Assembly: GCA_019279435.1 (NCBI GenBank)
Contig: JAAALK010000289.1
Coordinates: 30,434,603 to 30,498,602 of the forward strand
Direction of reading: 5' to 3'
Origin: Zizania palustris
Taxonomy: Eukaryota; Streptophyta; Magnoliopsida; Poales; Poaceae
Length of the DNA: 64,000 nt
The notes beneath the pieces are model-generated. The model did not search any database. It was not told the origin of the DNA and worked only from the letters and a program-made list of their open reading frames with translations. Shown here one piece after another: positions 36,301 through 48,300 of this stretch (its first letter is position 1; every line of letters starts with the position of its first letter). Both the position numbers and the translations under genes were made by a program.

Positions 36301-39300
36301 ACCTCTTTCCTTGTTTAGCTCTTTCCTTTCTATATTAGAGCTTTCCTATTTCCTGGGACATCCTTGCCTATATATACTAAGCCTTGGGCTCCTCCCATAA
36401 TCAATCTACTAATTTTCCCAGCCATCCTCTTTCGACTACTACCTCGGTATTAAAGTTAAGCAAAAGAAGGATGACATTTCACTTAGTCAAGGTGCCTATG
36501 CTATCAAGATTTTGGAGAAAAGTGGAATGGCAGGTTGTAATCCCTGCCAAGTGCCCATGGAGACAAAGCTGAAACTCAGCAAACTCAGTTAAGAACCCCC
36601 TGTAGCCGACGCCACAGCCTACAGGAGTATTGTTGGGAGTCTGCGGTATTTGGTAAATACCCGCCCAGATTTGGCCTTTGCTGTTGGGTATGTGAGTCGC
36701 TTTCTGGACGACCCAAGAGAAGACCATTGGGTGGCTGTGAAACATATTCTGCGCTACATTGAAGGAACCAAGACTTGGGGAGTTTGGTTCGGCAGAAAGA
36801 AGGCAGAGGAAGTGTGCTTGACATGTTTCAGTGATAGCGACTATGTCGGTGATGTTGATACAAGGAAGAGTACAACCGGGGTGATATTCTTTCTCAATGA
36901 AAGTCCAATCACATGGCAGTCGACTAAACAGAAGGTTGTAGCTCAATCAACCTACGAAGCTGAGTACATTGCTGCAACAAACGCAACATGTCAAGCACTA
37001 TGGCTGGCTAGGGTTCTTGCGGAGGTCCAAGGATCAGAACCTAAAGCTCCAATGTTGAGGGTTGACAATAAGTCAGCCATTTCATTGATTAAAAACCCCG
37101 TTCTTCATGGTCAAAGCAAGCACATTGAGGTAAAATATCACCTGGTCAGGGAGTCTGCTGAAGCAGGTTTGATCAAAGTGGACTACATAAAGAGTGAAGA
37201 TCAGTTGGGGGATATATTGACTAAGCCACTCGGCAAGATCAGATTCTGTGAGCTGAGGAAGAAGATCGGGCTCTTTGATACTAAAGATTTACACCACAAG
37301 GCTTAGGAGGAGATTGTGGAAAGTAATCCTTGGGTGCTAAATTTATGGTTTCCTAGTTTATGTCTTTCCATAATGGCTTAGTCTATATTTGGTAGTCCTC
37401 TATATTTGGTAGTCCTTTATATTTTATATTTGGTAGTCTATCCTGAGTGAGATAATTAAGGGCCTAAATAAGAGCTTGCTATGTATCAAACATTGCCATG
37501 TATTGCTCTATATAATCTAATGAAGGGAATCATGGCTAAGTGCCAAAGTTTGCCCAAAACGCTCTGTTACCTGTTTCTGCTTCTGTTCGGTTCCTGTTTG
37601 GCCGGGTGCTCGCCGGCGAGATCCTCCTCTCCGGCGTGTTCATGACAAGTGTCTTTCCATAGCCGTCAGATCTGGGCCACCGTTGTTGCATCCGTGCTGT
37701 TGCTGTCGGATCTGTGTCGTTGCCGTTGGATCCGTGCCACCACCATTGGATATAGGCTGCCGCTGTCGGGCTCGTCCTGGATTTGCACCCTCGTCGACCT
37801 CATGTTGCCAGGGCACTCTCCCGAAGCTGCTGCCGGAGCCGTGCTAGCGCCAACACTGCACATGCAGCGCTTGCTTTTCAGTGGAGAAAAGGGAGAATGT
37901 AGAGGCAGATCTGAGTGAGAGAACGAGAGAGGATAGATGAGCGTGGGCAGTGGCTGCCAAAGGAGAGAACTGAGAGAGAGAGAGATAGCACAGACCAGTT
38001 GGGCAGCACATGCAGGCTGCAGTCAAATAAGAAAGAGAGCATGGGCAGTCGGGCAGCGGGCAGCACGGGCAGTGAAAGATACAGGAAAAAAATATTAAAA
38101 AACAGATAGAAAAAGCATGCAGGTAAAGGTAAAGAGTGCCAGAGAGGCTGATATGAAGACTCTAATATATTATTTAACTATTTATTGACCGATTAATTGG
38201 TTGACCGATTAATTCAGTCAATCCCCGATTAACTGATTAATCCATACTCGGTGGTTGGCCGATCAGCGATCACCGATTTTTCCAACACTGCCTTTTGATT
38301 GCATGGTCTTAATTTACCATGAAGCTAAGTGTTGTCCTATGCATCTATGGTTACCCGTTTCAAGTGATAACTCATAAATGTGTACTAACTATCCTTACAG
38401 ACAATTGCCACAGTTTGCATGTTCTTGGCTGGAAAAGTTGAAGAGACACCCAGGCCTTTGAAAGATGTCATTCTGGTTTCTTATGAGATTATTCATAAAA
38501 AGGATCCTGCTGCTAGCCAGAGAATCAAGCAGAGGGTAACAAATTAAACTGTACTTCTTATGCTACATACTGTTATTTTGTGAATTATTTTTCTCCTCTA
38601 CAAAAAGTGTACTGTGATCTGCATTTGGCTGCAGAATCATCGGTTTTGTGTGATAAGTTTAGTTCTCTTATATCATATGTTTTGATTGTTTTATTTCCAG
38701 GTAAAGTTTACTTGCTATATTGCAATTATCACCTATTGCCTTTTTAATTAAATTCCTTTTTTCTGTGGATTTTTTTAATCTTAGTATTTGTGTCCCTGTA
38801 TGGGCTCATTAGTCATTACTCTCTAATTTAGCTGATGGAAGACTGGAAGAGTGTAAGGTTTGGATTACATGTAAACAAATTGCACCATCCGACAGATGTT
38901 ATTATTGTTACTAAACTTGATTAGAGTAGATAATCACACCATTAAGGTGGATGTATATATATAGCCATGAGATGGGCCTAACTTAGATGATATGATATAT
39001 GGGCCTTATATATATGGGCCTTAACACCCCCGCAAACTCAAGGTGGATCGGAAACATTGAGTTTGAGCAAATGAAGCCGATGTTGCTCTTGAGTCTGTGC
39101 TTTAGTGAAGAAATCTGTAACTTATAATTCGGATGTCACATACTGAAGAGCAATAGTCTTCTGATGACAATGAGTCTGAGTAAATAATGCATCAACACCA
39201 ATGTGCTTTGTAAGATCATGCTTCACAAGATTCTTAGCAATCTGTATGGCTCTAGTATTATCACAGAGAAGAGGTGTAGGATCATCACAAGAAATACCAA

Positions 39301-42300
39301 AATCTGCCAACAACCATCGAAGCCATATAATCTTAGATGTGGTAGTAGCAAGTGCTCGAAGTTTTGCCTTTGTACTGGAGTGAGACACCGCTGCTTGCTT
39401 CTTGGACTTCCATGTAAGAGGAGAAGAACCAAGAAGAATGCAATAACCAGTGATAGAGTGGCGATCTATTGGATCACTCGTCCAAGTGAAGTCCGAGTAA
39501 GCATAAAGTTGAAGCGGACTATCACGAGCATAAAACAAACACTAAGATGATGTCCCTTGTAAATATCGCAGCACACGAAGTAAATGCCCAAAATGAACCG
39601 AAGTAGGGGCACTCACAAACTGACTCAAAATATGGATAGCGTGAGCAATGTCAGGTCTGGTAACAGTGAGATAAACAAGACTGTCCACAATGTGCCTATA
39701 TCGAGATGGATCCTCAAGAGGTGTGCCATCAGTAGGACGAAGCTGTAAATGAAGATCCATAAGTGTTACAGCTGTCCGATTATCAGTAATTCCAGAACGA
39801 GAAATAAGATCTCGAATGTATTTGGACTGAGAAAGATAATAGCCCTTGGTAGAATGTAAAACCTCAATCCCTCAATCCCTAAGAAATAGCTGAGAGGGCC
39901 TAGGTCAGACATCATAAATTGCTTATTAAGTTGCTTCTTCACATGAGAAATATGTTCCATATCATCACCCGTTATCAACATATCATTGACATACAAAAGA
40001 AGCAAAGTGCGTCCATGTGAAGAGAGATGAACAAACAAGGCAGGATCATGATCACTGGGAGAAAAACCAGCAGCTCTTATCAAAGTGACAAAGCACTCAA
40101 ACCAATCACGTGGAGCTTGTTTAAGACCATATAAAGCACGACGAAGACGACAAACATGTCCAGAGGGTACATCAATGCCTAGGGGTGGCTACATATAGAC
40201 TTCCTCATGCAAATCACCATGAAGAAAAGCATTCTTGACGTCCATCTGAGATATAGTCTAAGAACAAGTAGCAGCTACGACAATGAGAGTACGAACAGTA
40301 GTCATGTAGGCAATAGGAGCAAAGGTCTCATCATAATCCACACCCTGAGCCTGCTGAAAACCTCTAGCAACAAGATGAGCTTTATATCTCTCAATAGTGC
40401 CATCTGACTTGGTCTTAATTTTGAACCCATTTGCATGTAATTGGTACTGCATGTGAGGGTAATGGAACAATATCCCAAGTGCTTGTACGATCAAGGGCAA
40501 CAAGCTCTTCAGACATAGCAAGTTGCAATTCCGGACTACTAGAAGCTTCTTGATAAGTGGATGGCTCATCAACGATGGCACTTACACATGGGAAACCCAA
40601 CCTGTCAAGAGGCTCAATAGTAGCACAATCTCATAGATTATATCTCGAACCAACCTGTGACTCATCGGAAATAGCATGTGACTCATCAAGTATGTTAGAA
40701 TCATCAGAAACAAGCACATTAGGACTGGCCGAATTAGGATTCGATGGAGACTATGGGATTAGTGGAACGACGTGTGTAAACATGTATGATGGGTGGTTTA
40801 GAATGTGGAGGTGTAACTGTGGTGGGTGGGGAAGGGTCATTGGGTGGAGGGAGACACGTAAATGATGTGGACTCTGTGGGAGAATAGGATGACTCGTAGA
40901 CTGGTTATAAAAGAAGGGACGGTTCTCATCAAAAGTCACATCACGAGAGATACGTATGCAACGAGAAGAAGGATCATAACAACGATAACCCTTATGCTCA
41001 GGACTATATCCTAGAAAAACACACTCAACTGATTAGGCTGTCAACTTAGTTCGCTCACGAGGTGCAAACAGAACATAGCACGTACACCCAAACACCCGGA
41101 GATGATCATACCTAGGAGGAGTACCAAAAAGTACTTCACCAGGGCAAGAGCTCTTGCCAGACAGTTTGGATGAAGGTTGTCAGTTAATGAGATAAACAGC
41201 AGTAGAAGCAGCTTCGCCCTAGAAATGCGAAGGAACAATAGAGGCAATCAAAAGAGGGCGAGCAGTCTCTATGAGATGGCGATGTTTGTGTTTAGCAACA
41301 CCATTTTGAGCATGGGCACCAGGACATGAGAGTTGAGCAAGAGTGCCTTCAGCGGTCAAGAACTGACGAAAAGTATCAGATAAAAACCATGGTTGTCACG
41401 GCGCCCCGGCGAAACCAGTCGCCAGGGGGCCGACTGGACGCCTAGGCGCCTAGGCGGGCGCCTAGGCGTCGCCTAGGCGACCAATTAAATTCAGCATTTC
41501 AGCACACAACCACACATAGTTCATACTTGCTGCTGCGGCGAGGGAGCACAGGGGAGGGAGCACAGGGGAGGCGGCCGGGTGGCCGGCGGCCGGGTGGCCG
41601 GCGGCCGGGCAGCCGGTGGCCGGGCGGCGCAACTGCGCAAGGGGAAGCAGCGCAACTGCGGAGATCTGGCGGCCGGCGGCGCAAACGAACCGGAGATCCA
41701 GCGGCCGGCGGCGCAAGGCACAGGAGCAGATCCGGCAGCCGGTGGGCGACGGTGCAAGGGACTGCGGCGTGAGGCGGCAGCGCAAGGGAAGCGGCGGCGC
41801 AAGGGAAGAGGAACAGAAAGAGGGCCTGGGCACGCGGGCTTAGAAAATAGAGTCACGGACCCTAGGCGCCCGCCCAGAGTCTCCTGGCGACCGCCTAGGC
41901 GCCCATGGGCGACGCCTAGACTGTCCAGGCGGGCGCCTAACTCACCCAGGCGAGGCGTTTCAGCTAGGCGTCCGGCGGTGACCGCCTGGACGCCTAGTCG
42001 GCGCCTAGGCGTCGCCTAGGCGACGCCGTGACAACAATGATAAAAACTCATCACCAGAGTCAGAACGAAAATTTTTGATGGAAGTAGAAAAGTGAGTATG
42101 AACCATGCGAGCAAAAGACTGGTAAATGGAACGCAATTGGGAACGGTGTTTCATAAAATAAATCCAAGTATATCGAGAATGATCATCAATAAAAATGACA
42201 TAAAACTTATGACCACCCTTTGTAACAAAGGGAACAGGACCCCATACATCTGAATGAACAAGATCAAAAGGTCTAGCAGAATAAGTACTAGAGGGATATG

Positions 42301-45300
42301 AAAGTTGTATTTGTTTGCCAAACTTGCAACCCTTACAATGAAAGCTAGACTCGATAGATGTATGACCTAAACAACCTTTATTTATTAATGTAGATAACCT
42401 AGACCCACATAGATGACCAAGACGATAATGCCATTTGGCGAAGGAAGAGGCATGTGACAATGCAACGGATGACACCTGAGCGGTAGAAGCAGCGGAAGAA
42501 GGAAGCCTCAAGGTGTCCAAAACATAGAGGTTAGGGGCACCTCTATGGTGATGGCTAGTCCCAATCACAATCCTACTTTGATGATCCTGAATAAAACAAG
42601 ATGAGTCATCAAATCCAACAAAACAATTATGGTCTGTGACTTTACCTATTAAAAGAAGGTTCATGGACAACTGTGGTACAAAAGAAACATTAGGTACAGA
42701 AAACTGAGAATTGCAAAGTGAACCCTGATGAGTATTATGGCAAGATGTACCATCAGCTGTCTGAACAGAAGCACCATCAGTGACCGGCTTGCAAGCAACC
42801 AACTGAGATTGATCAGATGTCACATGAAAAGAAGCCCCTGAGTCAAGAACCCAAGATGACTAAGCAGTACTGACAATACTGACAGGGGAGGCAGCAGCAA
42901 CAGACATAGAGCCTTTGGAGGTACTACGCCCACGGGCACGGTGTGCACGATACTCAACCAACTTCTCTGGATACCTAACAAAGCAGTTCTCCGAACGATG
43001 ACCAGTCTTCTTGCAATGGTCACACAGAATACCCTCAGAAGAGCCACCTGTAGTTGAGCTGGACCTTTGAGATGCTGCAAGTACATTGTGAGGCACTGAC
43101 ATTGGAGCAAACACAAGTGAATGAAGACGAGTCTCTTCAGCAATCAGGACAAACAAAACATCAGCAATGGATGGAGTGATAGGGTTACTGAGCTGTTGCA
43201 TACAGATAGACTCAAGTCGATATGAGGCCATGACAAAACTGATACATAAGAAACTTCTCAATGAACTTGTTCTTCTGATCACAACAGCCTGAACATCTCC
43301 TAGTGCACTGAGGAACCATGGAGAGCAATGGTCCCATCAAGCGATCAAAGGCAGTGTAGTACTCATCTATGGAGAGATCATTCTGCTGAAGACCATGAAG
43401 TCCTGTCATGAGAGTATGTAACAGAGCACCACTATTCTGAACATACCAATGTTGCAAATAATCCCACATCTCCTTAGCAGTCTTGTGATGCTCAAGACTC
43501 ATAATCAAGGACTCCTTCATACTTGTGACAATGACACTCATAACTCTGCCATCATTATTCTGCCAGGTCTTGACTTTTGTAGCACCAGAACCATCTATTG
43601 ACTTATCAATGGGAGGAGCATCAGTCAAGTGAGATGCAAGGGCATAACCTCTCACAGTGTTGAAAAAATCGGTCGATCGGCCGATTAATCGGCCAATTAA
43701 TCGGTGATCGGCCCCAGTCCATTTAATTTACAGGAAAATCGGCCAGAAATCGGTGGACCGATTAATCGGTCAGTCAACCCGATTAATCGGCGATTAATCG
43801 GTGATTAATCGGTGGCACCGATTAATCGGTCCCGTACAGAAAAATGGGATTTTGCACACCCCACCTAGCACTTTCCCTCTCCTGCACACTTTTCCCCTTT
43901 TCCCTCTTTCCTGCGCACACCAGATCTGGACGGAGACATGCCCAGCTTGGCAGATCCAGCGCCGCGTCCCCGCCATCCGCCGTCCGCGCCTCGCCCCTGC
44001 TTCTTCCGCGTCGTCCGTGCCTCGTCCCCGCTTTTTGCGCCCTACAGCGAGCTGTCCGCGCGTCGTCTGCGCGCCGTCCGCACGAACCCAGTCGTCCGCC
44101 GCCAAATCCAGGCCGCCGCCATCGGGCTCGTTGGATTAAATTGTTTCCGGCATTTGCTTTTCAGTAGAGAAAAGGGAGAAGGAGATAGGAGAGAGAACAA
44201 GAGAGGTAGTGTATGCGGGATGGGCAGTGGAGAGAGAGCAGTCTTGGGTAGTGCTAACACTGAGGCAGTTGGGGGTAGGTGCAATGAGATAGATAAAGTA
44301 AAAGAGATAAAAAAATATGCAGAAAACAGGCAGGTAAAAAGTAAGGGGCTGTGAGGAGATACAATAAAAGAGAAAGAGATAGAAAAATAGGCAGGTAATA
44401 TATTATTTAATTATTTATTGACCGATTAATAGGTTGACTGATTAATTCAGTTAATCCTCGATTAACCGATTAATCATTACTCGGTGGTCGACCGATCAGC
44501 TACCGATCACCGATTTTTCTAACACTGACCTCTCAACACTGTTTTCACAGAAAAAGCCCATTCTCGATAATTGTGACCATCGAGTTTGATAGGAATGGCA
44601 ATAGCACTGGATTGAGACATGGCAGCAGCAAAAAAAAGAACACTGAATAGATGAAAAAAACTGGAAGAAATATGTGCTGTTATGACACTGGGTGAAAGGG
44701 CCAATGAAAAAATAACAGCAACTACAGTGTACCACTTCACCGTACACCCCTAGCACCAGGTTGCTTCCAAAGATGGAGAAACTTGAGAGATCTGGTAGGG
44801 TGGAGACAGGAGCAGCAGAGGGCGACGGCGGGACAGGGACGTCCTGCGACGATGGGAAGGCGACGGCCCGTGACGGCCGTGACGGCAGGACAGGGACGGC
44901 CCGCGACGGCCGCGATGGCAGGACAGGGACGGCCCGCGGCGGCCGCGACGGCGAGACGGGACAGCCTGCGACGGCCGCGACGGCCGCGACGGCAAGACAG
45001 GACAGCCCGCGACGGCGAGACAGGACAGGCCCCGACGGCGAGCCACGATGGCGGCTGGACATGCCGTGACGGCGGCCGGACGGGCTGCGACGACGGCTGG
45101 ACGGGCCGTGACGGCGGCCGGACGAGCCCGACAGTGGCTAGACGGGCTGCGACGGCAGGGAGGCGAGCCGCAATGGCGGCGGTCGGGGAGATGAACGGGA
45201 GGTGGAAAACAGGGGAAAAACAGAATGGGATTAGGGATCCCTAACCCTAACCCTAGCTCTTGATACCATGTTACTAAACTTGATTAGAGTAGATAATCAC

Positions 45301-48300
45301 ATCATTAAGGTGGATGTATATATATAGCCATGAGATGGGCCTAACTTAGATGATATATGATATATGGGCCTTATATATATGGGCCTTAACAATTATATTA
45401 CATTATACTGTTTGTGATTAAATAATTATTATTAGTCAATGCATGTGCCTGTCATATTTACTTATGTCCTGGTTTTGCTGCCCGCTGAAACAACTATGCT
45501 GCAAATGATGTGTTTGTGATGCTGGTGCTTGCTTCCAAGAAGGTGGCTACAGATAATTGCCATTGCATTCTTGCATTCTCAGCTAGTGGCTAGCGCTTGT
45601 TCAAAACAATCCAGGGATGCTGGCCTGCTGTATAAAGCTAGATGGTTTATAACTCCTGAAATGCATTAATGTCAACTGTTCCTTTTTATATGAATTCATT
45701 GACCATGTATACGTTCCATTTCCACTATATCCAAGCATCCATCATAACACGAGATCATATGTTCTGCATGTGTTATGTCCTTTTGGAGCATTTCTGGTGA
45801 TGTGATACTTGAATGAATGGTCTATTTTTGTCTATGCAGGAAGTATATGATCAACAAAAAGAACTTATTTTACTTGGGGAACGAGTTGTGCTTGCAACAC
45901 TTGGGTTTGACTTGAATGTGCACCATCCATACAAGCCTTTGGTTGAAGCAATAAGAAAATTCAAAGTTGCTCAAAATGCGCTTGCTCAAGTTGCTTGGAA
46001 TTTTGTCAATGATGGGTATGCTGTTGATACCGTTGTTATCTTTAGAGATATCACTCAACCGTGTATATGCTACACATTAAAAAGGGTGTGTATTGTACAG
46101 GCTGCGTACTTCACTTTGCCTGCAGTTCAAGCCTCATCATATTGCTGCAGGTGCTATCTTTTTAGCTGCTAAATTTCTCAAAGTGAAGCTTCCATCTGAT
46201 GGTGAGAGAGTTTGGTGGCAGGAGTTTGATGTTACACCAAGACAGCTGGAAGGTTAGTTCCTACTTCCTAGATGCAAAGTCAGTAAATGCAAAAAAATCT
46301 CTGTTCTATTTGGGTTATACTTTGTATGCTATAGGGGTTCAACTTGATTTTTGTTATCATGGAACTGTTTTCTGAGTTTTGTAGGAACAAAATACTTGTT
46401 TTTTTCAATATGTTAACCAGGTTGTTTTGATACATCATGTATGTTGAAGCAATAAATGTTGCACTGCAGCTTAATTAAATTTGTATTCAACTTAAAACAG
46501 GGGAGAATCTCTTCCCATGTCATTAGCTTGTTACCCTGACCGTTCATCAACAGATGCCATTCCTGGGTTTTGCACAGAAAATAGTATATACCTACCAAAA
46601 AGAGCATGCTACCAGCTACTGTCATGCAAAATGTTTGTTAGGTTTATTATTTCTTTTAGGATGATCTATTTGTTTGTCCATACTAGTACTCATAGGATAT
46701 AGAAATTGGTCTTTGGAAGAACAGGAGTATATAAGGAAAAATAGTAAAAAACTAAAAATATCATCTTGAAATAAGGACACCAGGTTTGGTCATTGTTATC
46801 ATTGTTTGTAAATACATTTCAGTATTTCACACCATGTAACTTCCTTTTTTGATAGTTTACTGTTTCAACCAAGCTCACATTTGTATTTAACTTGGGTGAT
46901 TTTTTCTATTTGTATGCCTATGTCAACTAGAAATTTAAATTTCACCTGTTCAAGTACTCAAGTAGTCATGTTGTAAAACTTGAACCCATGATTTCTACAT
47001 AAACTTTATGGGACATTATAGTGATGCTGATGCAGTCAAGACTAGCACACATGAGGTATTTCAAACATTGACAAGGACAATAAGAAATGAGGGTGTTATA
47101 TTGGAGAAAATTACATAAATGCCACAAGAATTTTAACTGGTACCAAAAAATACCTGAAAATTTTAAGGGTACCAATTAATACCACCTGTGCCCAAACTTC
47201 TCATCTATACAATTTGACCACTTTTACACTTCTTTCCTTCCACACTTCATCCCCTCAATAAGGCTAGTAATTGTGAACCTTGAGGAAGCATGGGGTTGTT
47301 GAGGCTAATGGTGCACATGACACTGTGGCCTCTGCCATCGAGGTGCCAACCCATACCCAACCTCTGGCACAACCATCTCAACGTTCTGTTATTCCGTGCA
47401 GATCCCTGCCTTTCTCTTCCACTTATGTGCTATGCCCCACTCCCTCATACTGAACAAATAATTGGTTCATGAATGATTTGATTTACCTAGTGAGTTTATT
47501 TGTAGTGGGCAATGTTTACAAATCACCTAGTCGGATCTAGTTGCCATGATACCAACCAGAAAACTAATTGCGATTAGTTGATCCTAGTCGTTTCTAATCG
47601 TACATCTAATCGTCCCATATATTTTAGGACATATACATACTATATAGTATGTGACAATTTATAGGTAGACTTCTTAACAGCAAGCCCAATCAAGATTCAA
47701 GAGTACACTAATAGGTAGTCAGAAACAAGCTACTATATAGTCTTGACGGTTGGAGTGCTGGACTGGATGGCTGGAGGGCTTTTTAGAGTTTGAAGGCAAG
47801 TCGTTCTGCACAATCCCCTGAAATATAATCGGTTGATTCTCATTAATTACTATATATACTCCGATACTCTTAGTAAGTACACAAAAAATGGCAGCAGGCA
47901 GCAGCACTAAGCTTATAAGCAAGCTTCTGGTGGTGAGTGAGAACTGAGAAACCTGAAATCCACATGCTGCAGGGCCTTGAGCAAGCCCTTGTCGATCGAT
48001 CACCAGTTCATCAGAGGATGCATGATGCAAACACTAAGAATGTACTTCATGTATGATAACATAGTGGGGGTACCTAAGCTTGGTGAGCCTAGTAGTGTCG
48101 GCTCTAAAGCTTGGTGATTCGTCCTGTATGTAGCTGGTGGTTGGCTTCTCCAGCTCCACCTGACGTGACGATCTGAGCAGGCAGACGAAGATGCAGATGA
48201 GGCACAACATGCAATGTCGGACAAGGCCATGGGAGCTTAGACTAGAACACCATTGGATAAGGCGTGCGCGTAGCGTCGGTTGGAGTGCAAGGAAGAGAGG

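Larger units (their letters stand above)
33456..36434 (+). mobile_element. Internally deleted Copia element nested in the dimer
   Basis: The left LTR is 33,456-33,740 (TGTTAGCGTGATG..., its last 15 bp or so missing) and the right LTR is 36,150-36,434. The TSD is AATAC/ACTAC (33,451-33,455 and 36,435-36,439; one mismatch). The left LTR is fused directly to the RT region, so the primer-binding site, gag, protease and integrase are deleted. The purine tract ACTGCGGGGGCG precedes the right LTR. A hAT element interrupts RT at 34,416. Confidence 0.85.
33306..37306 (+). pseudogene. Copia RT-RNase H, plus-strand arm of the dimer, split by a nested Copia
   Basis: Two pieces: 33,306-33,455 ([20 protein letters not shown] to LGLLQY) and 36,440-37,306 ([12 protein letters not shown] to DLHHKA). 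Joined across the nested element they match the minus-strand arm. A TAA at 36,589-36,591 replaces a Ser codon of the other arm, so this copy has decayed after formation. Confidence 0.85.
31500..37642. mobile_element. Inverted (head-to-head) Copia dimer with LTRs at both outer ends
   Basis: The left copy reads on the minus strand: LTR 31,500-31,835, then the end of pol back to the RT region (to about 33,303). There it joins a second copy of the same element in plus orientation, starting in the middle of RT and running to its LTR at 37,315-37,642. Each copy keeps only the 3' half. A 10-bp direct repeat, GGAAGATCAG, lies at the join (33,291-33,300 and 33,304-33,313). The outer flanks are TGTCA (31,495-31,499) and TGACA (37,643-37,647), four of five bases alike, as if one palindromic DNA had been integrated. 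The plus copy is itself split by another Copia at 33,456. The paired arms are 31,500-32,857 and 33,306-37,642 minus the nested insert. Confidence 0.85.
31290..38290. mobile_element. hAT element, CCGATTAATCGG family, carrying nested Copia elements
   Basis: Termini CAGTGATGAAAAAATCGG (left) and CAGTGTTGGAAAAATCGG (right, reversed). The TSD is CTTTTTGA/CCTTTTGA (31,282-31,289 and 38,291-38,298; one mismatch). Both ends carry repeated CCGATTAAT/ATTAATCGG. Its own sequence is only 31,290-31,499 and 37,643-38,290 (about 0.86 kb), matching the length and content of the uninterrupted relative at 43,655. No transposase is present. Confidence 0.85.
38906..45391 (-). mobile_element. Short-LTR Copia retrotransposon, minus strand, in intron 4
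   Basis: LTRs at 38,906-39,026 and 45,269-45,391 (121 and 123 bp), flanked by a perfect 5-bp TSD, ATTAT (38,901-38,905 and 45,392-45,396). On the minus strand the primer-binding site (45,256-45,268) follows the right LTR and the purine tract GCGGGGG precedes the left one. All Copia domains are present in order but are damaged by many stops. Two hAT elements sit inside, in integrase and in gag. Confidence 0.92.
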
